Assembly (NCBI RefSeq): GCF_963678635.1
Contig: NC_087066.1
Coordinates: 57,802,312 to 57,866,311, forward strand
Length of the DNA stretch: 64,000 bases
Direction: 5' to 3'
Source: Symsagittifera roscoffensis
Taxonomy: Eukaryota; Xenacoelomorpha; Acoela; Convolutidae
In this document: positions 26,901 to 35,119 of the stretch, in pieces
How the letters are laid out: the number at the start of each line of letters is the position of its first letter
Numbering within the stretch: the stretch's first letter is position 1
The notes under the pieces: model-generated
Told to the model about the DNA's origin: nothing
Database searches by the model: none
The model's input: the letters and a program-made list of their open reading frames with translations, nothing else
Position numbers and translations under genes: made by a program

Positions 26901-29455
26901 CTGCTGGGTGTCCATGCCACTCAAATCCACCTCCTTCCAAACCACCAGACTGTTGTCCTAAACAGCAGCAACAATACTAACAAGGATTACCGGATGCTGT
27001 AGAAGTAGCACAGAATGTTCCGATCACATGAAACAAAAAACATAATAATAAACTTTTTTCTTCAAAGTGTCGTTTTTTGTGCATGGTGTGACGAAAGAAC
27101 AATACAAATGAGTAAGCAGTTAGTGCATTAGGCTTAATCGACATCAGTTGTTTTCAAAAAAAAGAATTACAAACAAAATATGACACAGAGGTAAAGCAGA
27201 GCTTCGCACCACTTGCGATAGAAAATGAATGACTCTCACTACTTGCAAATGAAAACTTCAAATTTCCAAAATCTTGGAACTGAAATAACTGTATCTTTAA
27301 AAATTTTACGGAGAGGGGCGAAGCGAAGAATCGCGCTGCATGCATTAAAACACATACATCGCAGGACAAAATAACCGAAAAAAATAGAGATGAAAGCCGT
27401 AGAAAAAAACAATTGAAAAAATTGATATACCAAAAATTTTCCTAAATTTTTCTTGATTGTCTTGAATAAAAATTCCTTTCATAAAAATAAACCAAGAAGT
27501 AAAAAAAAATTGAATGTTAAATAAGCATCAAAACAAAACTTACAGAGCGGTATCATAGCCGATGATTCTTGAGCAGACACACGTTGCACCGAAAAAATTG
27601 TTTTTTTTTTTTAGAAAAACTTGTTAACTCAAAAAGTAGTTTTTTAAGTCCCCCTAAGCTTCGGTAAAAGTTTTTTGCTCCTGAAACTTCTCAAAAAGAC
27701 CCTAAGTTGATATATTCTAAGCCGAAACGTTTTAAGCCAATAATAAAAAAAGAGGAAAAAGGAAAAAACTGATATACTGAAATCGGAGTAGGTAAACTTG
27801 CAACCAACATTAAAGTTTCGAATGGAACTGGCATTTAAAGTGCAGACATGCTGAAACACTGTCTGCTTTCAATCTTTCTGTTCATTGACGAAAGTAGAGA
27901 TGACCAAAATTTCAGTCATTCTGAGAATAAAGTTATTTATGAGAAAAAAGTCTAGTACGCAATTGCAATACCTTTGCTTATCACACAAATTTTTCTGATT
28001 TTTTTTTGCTCAAAAACATTTTTAAAATTTTTTTGCCAAAGAAGCGCTATATGAAGCTTTTGAAAATAGTTTTTCTTTTAGGAAAACCCATTTTTTCCAC
28101 TCTTAACGTGCATTTTCATATAAAGAGGTTACTCGATCGCTTTCCTCGCTCAAAAGTAAAATAATATTCAAAAACTTCAAACCAGTTTTTGAAAACACTG
28201 GATTTTTTTTTGAAAAATTTGTAATATTTGAATAACGTCTCAAAAAGCTTTGATATGATAGATCTCTCGACCCATTCTGATGATTATTTGTGGCAGCAGA
28301 TTTAGCGTGAAAAACAAAAAAAACTAGAAAACTATAAAAAAAAAAACCGAATACAAATTTCGTCCCCTTTTTCAATAATCGGAACAATAATAGCTGATAA
28401 CTACGTAATCACGACATCCCTCGCCATCATCAGAGTTTCCCTTTATTCGTCTTTTCTAGGGAAAAAATAAATTGAAGGTTGTGACAGAATCGGTTAAATG
28501 GCCAAAGACGGGATAATAATCGGTGCCACACTATAAAAAAAATTATATGAAAGAAGAATGCAATTGAAAACACGTGTAACTATAACGAACCATGAGCCAT
28601 TTCGGAAAAACTACAATAATTTAGAGCTGATTCGGATTTCCAATATTCGTACCGAATTTATATCTCACAACAGATTTGGTGAGATTGCCTTGTCCTTAAA
28701 ATGAACCTGAATGATTACAGAAGCCGAAACCTCAAATAATTTACACATGAAACTTGTTTTGAAAAGGTTATAACATAGCCAACTACCAGTTGGAAAAAAA
28801 GTAATGAACGCAAGGAATCTGAAAAAAACTGACTTGATTTTTCAAGAGCCTGCAACTTCTGAATTTCGAAGAAAAAAATAGATGGCCTTATAGCTCTTTG
28901 ATATTGTAGAACTATTTATGATGGACTTTTTTTAATTAACCCAATTTGAGGAAACTGGATCAATACGTATAACTTTTATTTTGCTTGGAAATCTGATAAT
29001 TAATTTCCATTTTCGAAATCAGAATTCGATCACGTTTTTCGTGATCCTTACACTTTTGCTGTTCGATAGTGGAGTTTGCCTTCCTTTGAACAACAGAAAT
29101 GCACTAAGCCTGGAAAAGCACTGAAAAGAAATTGCAAATCAAACCGCAAAAAATCAAAACAGCGTGAACAAATTTTAAGACTTTTTCCGGAAAACAAAAA
29201 AAATCAGCAAGACCTATATAAGAGTACTCACTACGTTCATTACTCTTAATAACCTAACAACATGAATAGTATACTATAAAATAAAAATCAATTGGAATTT
29301 TAAAAGACGACCAGTTGAAACACGCTTTAACCTACTATTGTTTTGCGGTACAGAGTGGCTTCCCCGAATGCACCTTTGCCCAGGCATCTGATGGGCACAT
29401 AGTTAGTGTCACTGTTACTCCTGAACTGCTCTTCTCCACCGTCAAATAACATCAT
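5785..29455 (-). CDS. NEK9: NEK9: NIMA-related serine/threonine kinase with RCC1 repeats (first ten coding exons; gene runs off the left edge)
   Basis: NEK9 acts in mitosis, upstream of NEK6/NEK7, in spindle assembly and centrosome separation; this is family knowledge. Ten exons join in frame: 29455-29336, 26957-26765, 23974-23922, 23260-23024, 21137-21088, 20273-20192, 16779-16666, 15342-15278, 13219-12985 and 5979-5785. They give 448 residues. Kinase landmarks: glycine loop GKGAFGEA (26-33), K48 in VVWKEVDL, E66, HRDIKTMN (145-152, catalytic D147), DFG (185-187), [10 protein letters not shown] (204-213). A Ser-rich linker spans about 305-383. Residues 384-448 are the first RCC1 blade. The phrases [19 protein letters not shown] and LVVWKEVDL are typical of NEK9 rather than NEK8. 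Compared with vertebrate NEK9 there is a ~20-residue Gly/Glu insert before DFG, and DFG replaces DYG. An in-frame TGA lies three codons upstream of the start. The remaining RCC1 blades and coiled coil are outside the window. Confidence 0.93.
6060..8140. repeat. Two diverged tandem copies of a ~930-bp repeat in NEK9 intron 9
   Basis: The block at about 6340-7140 recurs at about 7265-8050. Shared phrases include 'caacaagtggggtgcagttc' (6390, 7301), 'gatctgaaatccgtgatc' (6590, 7510) and 'tggctccaactgctgtc' (7100, 7999). The left part (6065-6340) also holds short subunits of the type 'tttcgagagaagtcaaaaa...cggtcaaaa...gcaggggagcttc', which also build the large array at 50-55 kb. Confidence 0.85.
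8337..9085 (+). mobile_element. Degenerate non-LTR retrotransposon (LINE) remnant
   Basis: Frame 8341-8490 reads [17 protein letters not shown] then [10 protein letters not shown], matching the LINE reverse-transcriptase motifs 'GSVLGPLLFLIYINDL' and 'LFADDTKI'; the second catalytic Asp is changed to Glu. Further on, at about 8722, [14 protein letters not shown] matches the CR1/Jockey-type C-terminal phrase 'vRPvLEYa'. Frames are broken by several stops, so this is an old, inactive copy. Confidence 0.75.
9530..9640. repeat. Dispersed repeat with 'gatatatcagattaaagccatttcagtc'-type core, copy 1
   Basis: This segment recurs in the same orientation at 58600-58680 and inverted at 22330-22440 and 28220-28330. 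Shared parts are 'gatatatca..taaagcca', 'cagtc.tgattcgaac' and, in longer copies, a 'gcgtg.aaaacaaaa' end. Confidence 0.65.
9640..12420. repeat. Satellite array with a ~87-bp monomer in NEK9 intron 9
   Basis: About 2.8 kb of diverged head-to-tail copies carry the recurring phrases 'caagctattcaagcgatgaa', 'tttgaaatatttcaagtta', 'tttcatagaccgaatcggtt' and 'cgcaaaaagttaaa'. Successive 'gcgatga' marks at 10774, 10862 and 10948 give spacings of 88 and 86 bases. About 30 units are present, with indels. Frames inside it have no coding support. Confidence 0.92.
12985..13219 (-). CDS. NEK9: NEK9 exon 9 (Ser-rich linker)
   Basis: The acceptor ATCTTTGTTTCAG precedes TCTTTACG and the donor is CAG|GTAGAA. 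The single leading base completes the codon split in exon 8. It encodes 78 residues dominated by Ser, Leu and Pro, with no known fold. It corresponds in position to the kinase-RCC1 linker. Assignment rests on splice sites, phase and position, not on sequence similarity. Confidence 0.8.
13577..13846. mobile_element. MITE-like element with 50-bp terminal inverted repeats
   Basis: Bases 13577-13626 and 13797-13846 are reverse complements with one mismatch (GACTAACAAC against GACCAACAAC). They enclose about 170 bases with no coding capacity. I see no clear target duplication. It lies in NEK9 intron 8. Confidence 0.8.
14355..14433 (-). repeat. tRNA-derived SINE head (degenerate)
   Basis: Read on the - strand, an A-box-like CGTGGCCGAGAAACG is followed by a B-box-like GGAGATTCGATTCC. 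Spacing is wider than in a real tRNA, so this is a retroposon remnant. Confidence 0.5.
14473..14584. repeat. Interleaved inverted repeats A-B-A'-B'
   Basis: Arm A (14473-14497) is the exact reverse complement of A' (14542-14566). Arm B (14498-14516) is the exact reverse complement of B' (14566-14584). The order A, B, A', B' is that of a pseudoknot, not of a simple hairpin, in which B' would precede A'. Confidence 0.9.
15278..15342 (-). CDS. NEK9: NEK9 exon 8 (end of kinase domain)
   Basis: The acceptor GTTTTAG precedes GATCCCAATAAG and the donor is AAGAG|GTAGTG, phase 2. It encodes [11 protein letters not shown], the conserved DP..RP..E motif that closes NEK kinase domains, followed by [10 protein letters not shown]. 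Confidence 0.9.
15555..16032. mobile_element. MITE-like element, AAGAGTAATGAACG family, copy 1
   Basis: It begins with AAGAGTAATGAACG and ends with the diverged complement TTTCATTACTTTT. Internal landmarks shared with the other copies are 'ctgactttgttaaaaaa', 'cttgagaaaactggatcaa' type sequence near 15713, 'cgtatttggagagtgctatt' near 15822 and 'gatctatataagagt' near 15997. Non-coding; in NEK9 intron 7. Confidence 0.75.
16666..16779 (-). CDS. NEK9: NEK9 exon 7 (kinase C-lobe)
   Basis: The acceptor TTTGTTTCTAG precedes AATGCACTCC and the donor is ACT|GTAAGT. It encodes 38 residues, from [18 protein letters not shown] to [11 protein letters not shown], matching the C-lobe between the DAT and DP..RP motifs. 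Phase 0 at both ends. Confidence 0.88.
16800..17235. repeat. Fragments of the AAGAGTAATGAACG MITE family
   Basis: Two partial copies are visible. One at about 16800-16985 has 'gatgaacgcata', 'actgacttg' and 'cgtgacctttaca'. The other at about 17098-17235 has 'ttaatgaacacaaggaac' and 'cttttatgattgca'. Between them, 17032-17050 carries 'agcacagaatgatccgacc', the end motif of another family. Confidence 0.55.
17243..17424 (-). mobile_element. tRNA-derived SINE, full head and body
   Basis: On the - strand the head has A-box GTGGCCGAGAGG and B-box GGTTCGAATCC (17360-17420). A body follows that ends in GCAAGTGTTTGCGAAG...TTTGCCTCTGTG at 17243. The same body with a head occurs at 26326-26515, and body fragments at 19509-19600, 21295-21400 and 27180-27400. 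Confidence 0.75.
17425..17910. repeat. Dispersed ~500-bp repeat, copy 1
   Basis: It is colinear with 62955-63410. Shared phrases are 'gatgcaatgcagcaaaa' / 'gatgcgatgcagcaaaa', 'ggcaccaaata', 'gacacaattttgca', 'gaaggcatcc' and 'acgctcact'/'tcgctcact'. Short frames inside it are not conserved between copies. Confidence 0.8.
18960..19180. repeat. Partial copy of the AAGAGTAATGAACG MITE family
   Basis: It shares 'atgagaaaactggatta', the 'gcgggttaatctacaaatgaa' region and 'ttggagagcgtaacttgca' with full copies, but both ends are missing. The stretch 17911-18959 holds only A-rich simple sequence. 19181-20191 holds a SINE body fragment at 19509-19600 and nothing else I can support. Confidence 0.5.
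20192..20273 (-). CDS. NEK9: NEK9 exon 6 (helix F region)
   Basis: The acceptor TTGCTTTTAG precedes ATATGACC and the donor is ACT|GTAAGA. It encodes [20 protein letters not shown] followed by KKSFDAT, with the conserved Asp of helix F (SDIWA). Phase 2 in, 0 out. Confidence 0.93.
21088..21137 (-). CDS. NEK9: NEK9 exon 5 (activation segment end)
   Basis: The acceptor TTTTGTTCCAG precedes GTGGTTGGC. The donor is CTCGT|GTTAGT, phase 2; it is the only choice nearby that keeps exon 6 in frame. It encodes [16 protein letters not shown], the P+1 loop and SPE motif. Confidence 0.9.
21762..22090 (+). mobile_element. tRNA-derived SINE on the + strand
   Basis: The head GGGGCACTTAGCAAAGTGGT (A box) is followed by a B-box-like GTGTAATCGATCCC about 35 bases later. 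A body of about 250 bases follows, with 'tggctgcaatagtggtacca' and 'tccgcggttcgcagg'-like ends near 22060. It differs from the - strand SINE family in this window. In NEK9 intron 4. Confidence 0.6.
23024..23260 (-). CDS. NEK9: NEK9 exon 4 (catalytic loop and DFG)
   Basis: The acceptor TGTTTTTTAG precedes ACT GTG ACC; the donor is ACG|GTGAGT. It encodes 79 residues with [12 protein letters not shown] (catalytic Asp and Asn) and [10 protein letters not shown]. Between them sits an insert rich in Gly, Ala and Glu (about residues 157-178) that the human kinase lacks. Phase 0 at both ends. Confidence 0.95.
23922..23974 (-). CDS. NEK9: NEK9 exon 3 (53-base micro-exon, helix D)
   Basis: The acceptor TGATTTTAG precedes GGGGCGATTTG and the donor is CAA|GTGAGT. 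It completes the hinge glycine from exon 2 and encodes [18 protein letters not shown], equivalent to the segment after the hinge in other NEKs. Phases 1 in and 0 out fit both neighbours exactly. It is too short to stand out as an ORF. Confidence 0.88.
26326..26515 (-). mobile_element. tRNA-derived SINE, second full copy
   Basis: On the - strand the head has A-box GCGGTTGAGCGGTTAGTGC and B-box GGTTCGAATCCGAG (26442-26512). The body ends with CTAGTTGTTGCGAAG...CTTCGCC at 26328. Same family as 17243-17424. In NEK9 intron 2. The rest of intron 2 (23975-26325) holds no feature I can support. Confidence 0.75.
26765..26957 (-). CDS. NEK9: NEK9 exon 2 (catalytic lysine and helix C)
   Basis: The acceptor TGCTGTTTAG precedes GAC AAC AGT; the donor is AATG|GTAAAT, phase 1. 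It encodes the VAIK-equivalent VVWKEVDL, helix C with conserved Glu in LSEVEIL, and the hinge [10 protein letters not shown]. The four-glutamine run QQQQ in the helix C region is not in the human protein as I recall it. Confidence 0.92.
28797..29247. mobile_element. MITE-like element, AAGAGTAATGAACG family, copy 2
   Basis: It begins AAAAGTAATGAACGCAAGG and ends ACTACGTTCATTACTCTT, inverted repeats of about 12-14 bases. The internal landmark 'gacctatataagagtact' lies at 29210. In NEK9 intron 1, about 90 bases downstream of exon 1. Confidence 0.8.
29336..29455 (-). CDS. NEK9: NEK9 exon 1 (start codon and glycine-rich loop)
   Basis: The exon begins with ATGATG at 29455; a second ATG follows at 29452. 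The upstream frame is closed by TGA, so the start lies in this exon. It encodes 40 residues and contains GKGAFGEA, the ATP-binding loop. The donor is ATA|GTAGGT, phase 0. Intron 1 runs to 26958. Confidence 0.9.
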
Positions 29456-30765
29456 CACAATTCACTCCACTTCATTTCAATTGGTTAATTTGTAGCTCTG
29501 GGAATCCGTATTATGAAAATAGACGAGGAATCCAAGAAGCCAGATTGTCGATCTCCATTCATTCAGTGATCATCACGCAATATTGAATTAAATCTGAAAA
29601 AAACAGCAGTCTTGTAATTCAAACCTTGAAATCGATATTCCAATTCCGGTCTACTAAAATCATTTTGAAATTTCGAGCGAAGATTCGATTTAAATTTAAC
29701 AACAGAATTATTCTCTGATAGCTATTGAGTGAAAATTAGGAAAATAAGTTCTTAAGCTCGTGTCCGGCAGCGACAAATACAAACCGCGAATTTGTATCAA
29801 CAAATTGAACAAAAAAGACTGCTCGTATCAGGGCTAAAATGTTTCGATTGTCCTTCTCAAAGTCTATTTATGGCAATTGACAGTTACATTGTATCAATTA
29901 TTTCTCCATGAAATTTTCACATCAATTTTTGTACGAAGCCTTTTTGAGGATTACCTACGTCTGTAAATTCAAGGGAGCACCTAGCAACCCTTTGGTATCG
30001 TCAGCTGTGCTCTCATAGTTACTCATATTTATTTGTGTTATGTTCAATAGCGTATAATTGCTACGATGAGAAATTAATTATTCTTCTAATCATGAGATAC
30101 ATGATGTAAATTTTTCTGTAACCTTACCAGCAAAAAATGTCTGTACGTTAATACTTAATTCCAACCAGTTTTTAGCCATACCTAAATCTTAAAAAGTTAT
30201 TTTTAATAGGATAGTTACATATAGCAGGAATTTGATAAACCCGGCCAAAACTGATTCGTAAATCTTTTCAATGAATGATAATCGCAGAACAACTGATCCC
30301 TGAGAAAGTAATAAAAGACAAATAATCATGGGTATTTATGATAAAATTAGGGACCGTTTTTCATATATAAGATAATTTCTGACCTATTTTTTGTCAAATA
30401 AATTCCAGCAAAAAAATCTGAAATCTTTTTTTTTCAAAATTTTAGAATTAATTTTTCATAATTTTGGTGCTTATTTGTTTCTCTTTCTAAGCAATTCTGA
30501 GATCATTATCTAAATCATTAAACAAAATCATTATGAGAACTGAGAAAGTAATAATTGCCCACTTACTGTTATCCTAATGCATTGGACACTAATTCAGGAA
30601 TTAAAGCCCCTCACCTTGTTTTTTTAAATTATTTTATGTTTCTTAGAACTTTCGGAATACTTAAAATAAGAATATAATTAAGATTATGTTTTGTTCAATA
30701 TTGCAGTATTGATTAAAAATTTGTTTTGAAAACGGGATAAACCCTTTTTTAATTAGTCCCTGGTC

Positions 30766-30945
30766 CTGCTCAGTGCAGGACCAACCTCGGGGAGGGAGAT
30801 ATCATCCATTTCGCCGCAGCCGGTCCCACGTTGAGGAGGCGGATGACACTGGGACCCATCTAACAGTGACCGACGTGTGATTCAAACGCATGGCCCACGT
30901 GTTGAGAGACGTGTGCCTAACCCAGTCGGCCACGGCTTCTCAACC
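30766..30945 (-). mobile_element. tRNA-derived SINE (GC-richer type)
   Basis: On the - strand the head has A-box CCGTGGCCGACTGGGTTAGGC and B-box-like GCGTTTGAATCACACG. A GC-rich body follows, ending in CCCTCCCCGAGGTTGGTCC. It is the most GC-rich spot in the NEK9 upstream region. Otherwise, 29456-32594 holds no gene I can support. Confidence 0.65.
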
Positions 30946-32594
30946 CTCAATTTACCTTCAATGGGTACTCAATAAGCCTTACGTCTAACGACTTCAGGGT
31001 AATAACTTTGATGTTGTTATTTATTTTTCATAATTTGGGTGCTACTTTGTTGAAAGCGAAGCTTGCAAATGCACAAAATTTTTTTTTGATTAAATAAGTA
31101 AATCTTTTTCCTTTTCTCCTTACAGAGAAACGGATCACACTTCGGAGTCACAATCAAATTTAAAGAGAAACTCGAGCCGTCTATTTTTAATTAACGAATG
31201 AAAAATTTTTCTCGTCAACAAACGCATAAATGAGACCCAATAGGTTGCCTCAATTCAATGTGAAATGATATTCAGCCAGATTTAATCGCCGCCTACGCTA
31301 AGCGCTACTAGAAATTTGGTAAGAAGGACACACTGATTGGTCAAATTGGCAATTTTCAAATCTTTATCTCTTGAAGAAAAATGCTCACACTGGAAACATA
31401 TTTTTGATATTCGAGTCCAGGATATCAATACCTTTCAGATTGCATAAAACTACAAAAACCCAAAGATCCTCAGCATCGATTTAATTTATCGATAGATCAT
31501 ATGCATATACTATAATAAAAATCTGACAATGAACTCAAAAAAGTGTGAAACAATTTGAAAAAAACTAAGTCCCAAACCGCATTTCCTCTAGGCCAAAAGT
31601 GAAGGAGTCTCGAGATTGCTTATGCTCACAAACAAAACTTCACAATTTCTTATAGATTTGTAAAAAAAAGGTTTGAGAAAAAAACCTAGTTCCCCATTAC
31701 AAGACACTTGGTCTCTTAAAAGAAAACAAAAAATTCAAGAACGCAAACTACCTTGCCATGAGCGCAAATTAATTCTATTAACCGGTGATACCACCGTTGA
31801 ATTAAAAATTCCGTAATTCGGTTTATTGATCGGATAATTTACTGATACTTAGAATTAATCAACGCACCCCCAATCGAAAGATTCAGTGATTCTTTTAGAC
31901 AAACTATTTACATTGAAAAAGTAGTCTTTTTCGATTTGATAACGCTTAAAATCTTTTCTTCGATTCGGTAACGCTCGTTGATCTCAAAAATAAGAATCCT
32001 TCCCTTCAAAAAGAACGCGACAAAGTGGGTAAAATAAGCCTGCAATTTGGAGAGACTAATAAAAAATATTCATTCATCGTCCAACCTTTGTTTGATTCAA
32101 TTCAACCCTTTTTTTCTGGCTACTAATTTGTTGCGTTTCAAACACGTGAATGTTTTTATTCAGGAGTCTTTATTTGCACACAATTCACACACCTAGGAGA
32201 AACATCAGATGGGATCGTCAGATGGAAGTTATATTCCTCATTAAAGACGAAAAAAATCAACTTTTTGAAAAAATATTTGTGAAGAAATTCGAAACATAGT
32301 GATTTGAATTTTTATCGCTTTTCAGGTTTTTCTCTCTCCCAGACTATTTATCGTTTTCAGATTTTCCTCTTTTTTCCTCTCTTACTGTGGTGGAGACCGT
32401 GAATTGTCTTCTATTAGATTATTTAACTTGACCGTGCCTTTGAAGGAACAAAAACACCGAAACTTGAAAAATTAAAATGAGAGAAGAATGAGACTTTTTA
32501 CTAAAAACCTTACTGCGAGAAATAAAGACTATCTTTATTCATTTTGGCTTAAAGTTAAATGCAGTAAAAAAAATTTCTGGTAAAACAAGCTAAA

Positions 32595-33080
32595 TGTTGC
32601 AATGCAAATGTAGAGTATAGAATGTAGAGTATAGATGCATATAAAACAATAGTATAAATGCATAAAACTGAACCAAAATGTAACAACAAGCACAGTTGGC
32701 CGAGTGGCCTAAGCTAACGCCGATTATATAGGTTAACAGTTGACGTAGGTTCGAGTCCCCCACCTGCCCATGTATTAATATACTAAAAACGGGGGTTACA
32801 TCCTATTTTAACTGTTTTTTGGTTCTAATTCGGTTCAGCCTTGATTAAGGTTGACCGCCAAAAAGAGCAATTTGTCTCAAGGACATTACCGACCGGTCCT
32901 TGTGGCTAGCTTGCGCCGATTTGTACCAAAAACGCTCAGATGCAAAAAATGTTGTATGATGTCCTGATCAATAGAAAAATACCGAAATTTATCTATTGCT
33001 TGAGTTATTTACCGATAAATATCTCTCATTAATTTACGAATTTGGATTCAATTATTTTCGTTTGGAGATTAGCGAGCATA
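32595..33080 (+). repeat. 5' LTR of the BEL/Pao element
   Basis: It starts TGTTGCAATGCAAATG and ends AGCGAGCATA. The end is TA, not the usual CA; the CTAAA duplication and the loss of identity right after it fix the boundary. It matches the 3' LTR base for base as far as I can read. It contains a tRNA-like stretch at 32690-32770. Confidence 0.95.
32690..32770 (+). other. tRNA-like segment inside the 5' LTR
   Basis: It contains an A box TTGGCCGAGTGGCCTAAG and a B box GGTTCGAGTCCC, in tRNA order, with length close to a long-variable-arm (Ser/Leu type) tRNA and CCA at the end. The acceptor stem pairs only at its first three positions, so it is unlikely to be a working tRNA. A T-run at 32813-32818 could end Pol III transcription. 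Confidence 0.7.
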
Positions 33081-33083
33081 TTT

Positions 33084-33101
33084 TGGCTCCCCACAAGGGA
33101 C
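33084..33101 (+). promoter_or_regulatory. Primer binding site of the BEL/Pao element
   Basis: TGGCTCCCCACAAGGGAC starts three bases after the 5' LTR. It agrees with the remembered tRNA-Lys primer site (TGGCGCCCGAACAGGGAC) at most positions. The tRNA identity is an inference. Confidence 0.65.
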
Positions 33102-33454
33102 CTAATAAATATTGAATGAAGTTATATCCCGGTTACAAACTGAGGTGGTGAAGCTTTTGTTGAGTGGCATCCCGATTGAACAGCTGAGTGAGGAGAAAGC
33201 TGCTGCAGACTCTACTTCTCCTTCATCTGTCCGGCCCTTAGAGCACTTATTCCTACAGCCCGCGGCTTGATCAACTTAGGCGCTCTTGCTGATTTTTGAG
33301 ACACCCAATGGATGGTACCCGAATTTTCTTGGTAGTCTGATGGACAGGAAGTTGGAGTAGACGAAGTATTATTTGCCACAACCTATCCTGAGTTCCTGGA
33401 ACTGAGACCTTCATGCAGATATACTGAATTGAGGAAATGGAGGCCTACTAACAG

Positions 33455-33600
33455 GTGTCGTGTTCAGTCCTGCTCGTGACTGGTTTGTGACAACTCTCAA
33501 CCGGTGCCGCTAATCACCTACTTCTACATTAACTGTGTCGTGTTCTGTCGTGATCGTGACTGGTTTGTGACAACCCTCAACCGGTGCCGTCCAATCTCCA
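33455..33600 (+). repeat. 80-bp tandem duplication in the leader
   Basis: 'gtgtcgtgttc.gtc.tg.tcgtgactggtttgtgacaac.ctcaaccggtgccg' begins at 33455 and again at 33535. The leader between LTR and first ORF is otherwise non-coding. Confidence 0.9.
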
Positions 33601-34016
33601 ATTAAAACTGTAAGAAGTTTCCAAAACTTTTAAAACTCCAATTGTGCTATAAATTTAAATACGATGTCATTTATGATAGAAATTTTCCCGCAAGCTAGCC
33701 CCCGGTAATTTTTCTCAATACCCAAAAATTTTGGACAGTTCCGTTGAACTGAAATATCTTAGTCGGTACATAGACAAACTGACTTGACATTTTTTTCTCG
33801 ATACCAAAAATTTTTGGATATATGTGAACGGAATATTAATCAGTGAAATCGGAACATAGACAAGAGGTACTGGACTAGTTTTTTGGGTTGGTTTATGACT
33901 CGAACCTGCTGACCAAAATTTTCTGAAAAATTTTGTATAAAAAGTAAAAAATTGCCAAAAATTCCTCAAAACGTCTCCAGAATTCTGCGAAACTGTGCTG
34001 TAAGATGACACCAACC

Positions 34017-34304
34017 TTATGTTAAGTGGTCTGGTAGCGAAATATCAGGCAAATTAAGTTGAGTTTTTTCATCCTCAGGTTTCTTCCGCGTGTGTTGTTG
34101 GAACTTAACCAATTTGCCTGATCCCCCACCCACCATTGGTGAAACTGAAAGCCAGTTCGCTTCGAGTAAAACAAAGCCGTTTCAGCCCGTCAGATTATTG
34201 ACTTCGTTGCGTGACAGTAAAGTTAAGTGGTCAGGTACGGTGATATTAAGTGAGTTAAGTTGAATTCTTTCATCCTCAGGTTTACTCCGTGTGTGTTGTT
34301 GGAG
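34017..34304 (+). repeat. ~190-bp-spaced repeat in the leader before the first ORF
   Basis: 'gttaagtggtc.ggta' followed by 'ttcatcctcaggttt', then 'ccg.gtgtgttgttgga', occurs at 34019-34110 and again at 34212-34304. Each ends close to 'tcctcaggt', a possible splice acceptor or donor for subgenomic RNA. Confidence 0.85.
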
Positions 34305-34381
34305 TTCAACCGACCTACTTAATTTTCCAACCCCATTGGTACTTAAGCGTAACGAAGCCGTCGCATAGGTCCCCCAAGTGT

Positions 34382-35026
34382 ATGGTATTCATCCTAGGAG
34401 CTAGTTCTTTGGATCACGCGCTCCGAAAACTTCCCGCTCCGTCCCAGAAGCGCGTCAAAGATACTTGCTTTACGAAGCCAGGTTTAAGTTTGAACTTTAA
34501 CGCTAGGGACTCTCAGAAAACGATACAGTACTACCTTCATCACTACTTGTCGCACCGTAACGACCTTGTAATTTGGCACGACGCCATTAATAACTCGATA
34601 AGTAGGCACCGCAGCAACAATAACCGCAAGCTGAGTAGTGAGCAACTTGTCAATTTGTTATTAAGGTATAGGACAAACATTTGTGCGATCGTATACTGTA
34701 GACGGAACGGAACCGAGGATATAGAGGAAAGTTTAGGTTCAACAGGTATTCTCGTTCTCAACGTCGTTAAAGACTTTATCTCTGAGCGTAAGGCTAAGGA
34801 CCAGGTACTAATTGAGAAGTACAAAGAGCTTCACCAGCCTCCTTCCCTTGAGTTAAAGACTCTCCTCCTTCTAAGGCGTTATAGCGCTAATCTTAACATC
34901 CTTAAGACACGTAAGAAGCGAAACCGCTTACCCCTCAAAGCTCGGAAAGCTATAAGAAATAGGCTTCAGGTAGAATCTTTGAGACGTCAAGTTCCCCCGT
35001 CTTGTAAGCTAATGTTGATTTATTAA
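34382..35026 (+). CDS. Extra ORF ahead of gag in the BEL/Pao element (214 residues)
   Basis: The frame is open from 34289 but the first ATG is at 34382. The start MVFILGASSLDHALRKLP has a hydrophobic strand followed by G-A-S-S, and the middle has LVIWHDAINNSISRH and ICAIVYCRRNGTEDI. This alternation of strand, Ser motif and conserved-looking Asn/His resembles SGNH-hydrolase layouts, but the resemblance is weak and I would not assign the function. The last 40 residues are rich in Arg and Lys. It ends 93 bases before the gag ATG, in a different frame. An ORF in this position is not a standard BEL/Pao component. Confidence 0.7.
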   Translation: MVFILGASSLDHALRKLPAPSQKRVKDTCFTKPGLSLNFNARDSQKTIQYYLHHYLSHRNDLVIWHDAINNSISRHRSNNNRKLSSEQLVNLLLRYRTNICAIVYCRRNGTEDIEESLGSTGILVLNVVKDFISERKAKDQVLIEKYKELHQPPSLELKTLLLLRRYSANLNILKTRKKRNRLPLKARKAIRNRLQVESLRRQVPPSCKLMLIY

Positions 35027-35119
35027 TGCAAATTTGATTACGTACCAAAACAGTATCTCATTTTATTGATTGTTTTCTATAAAAGAGCATCCGTAGAATA
35101 TTGTCAATTTGTGAAAAAC

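Noticed and set aside
32690-32770. A functional tRNA gene in the LTR
   Set aside because: The acceptor stem does not pair beyond three bases, and the copy is part of an LTR; kept only as tRNA-like.
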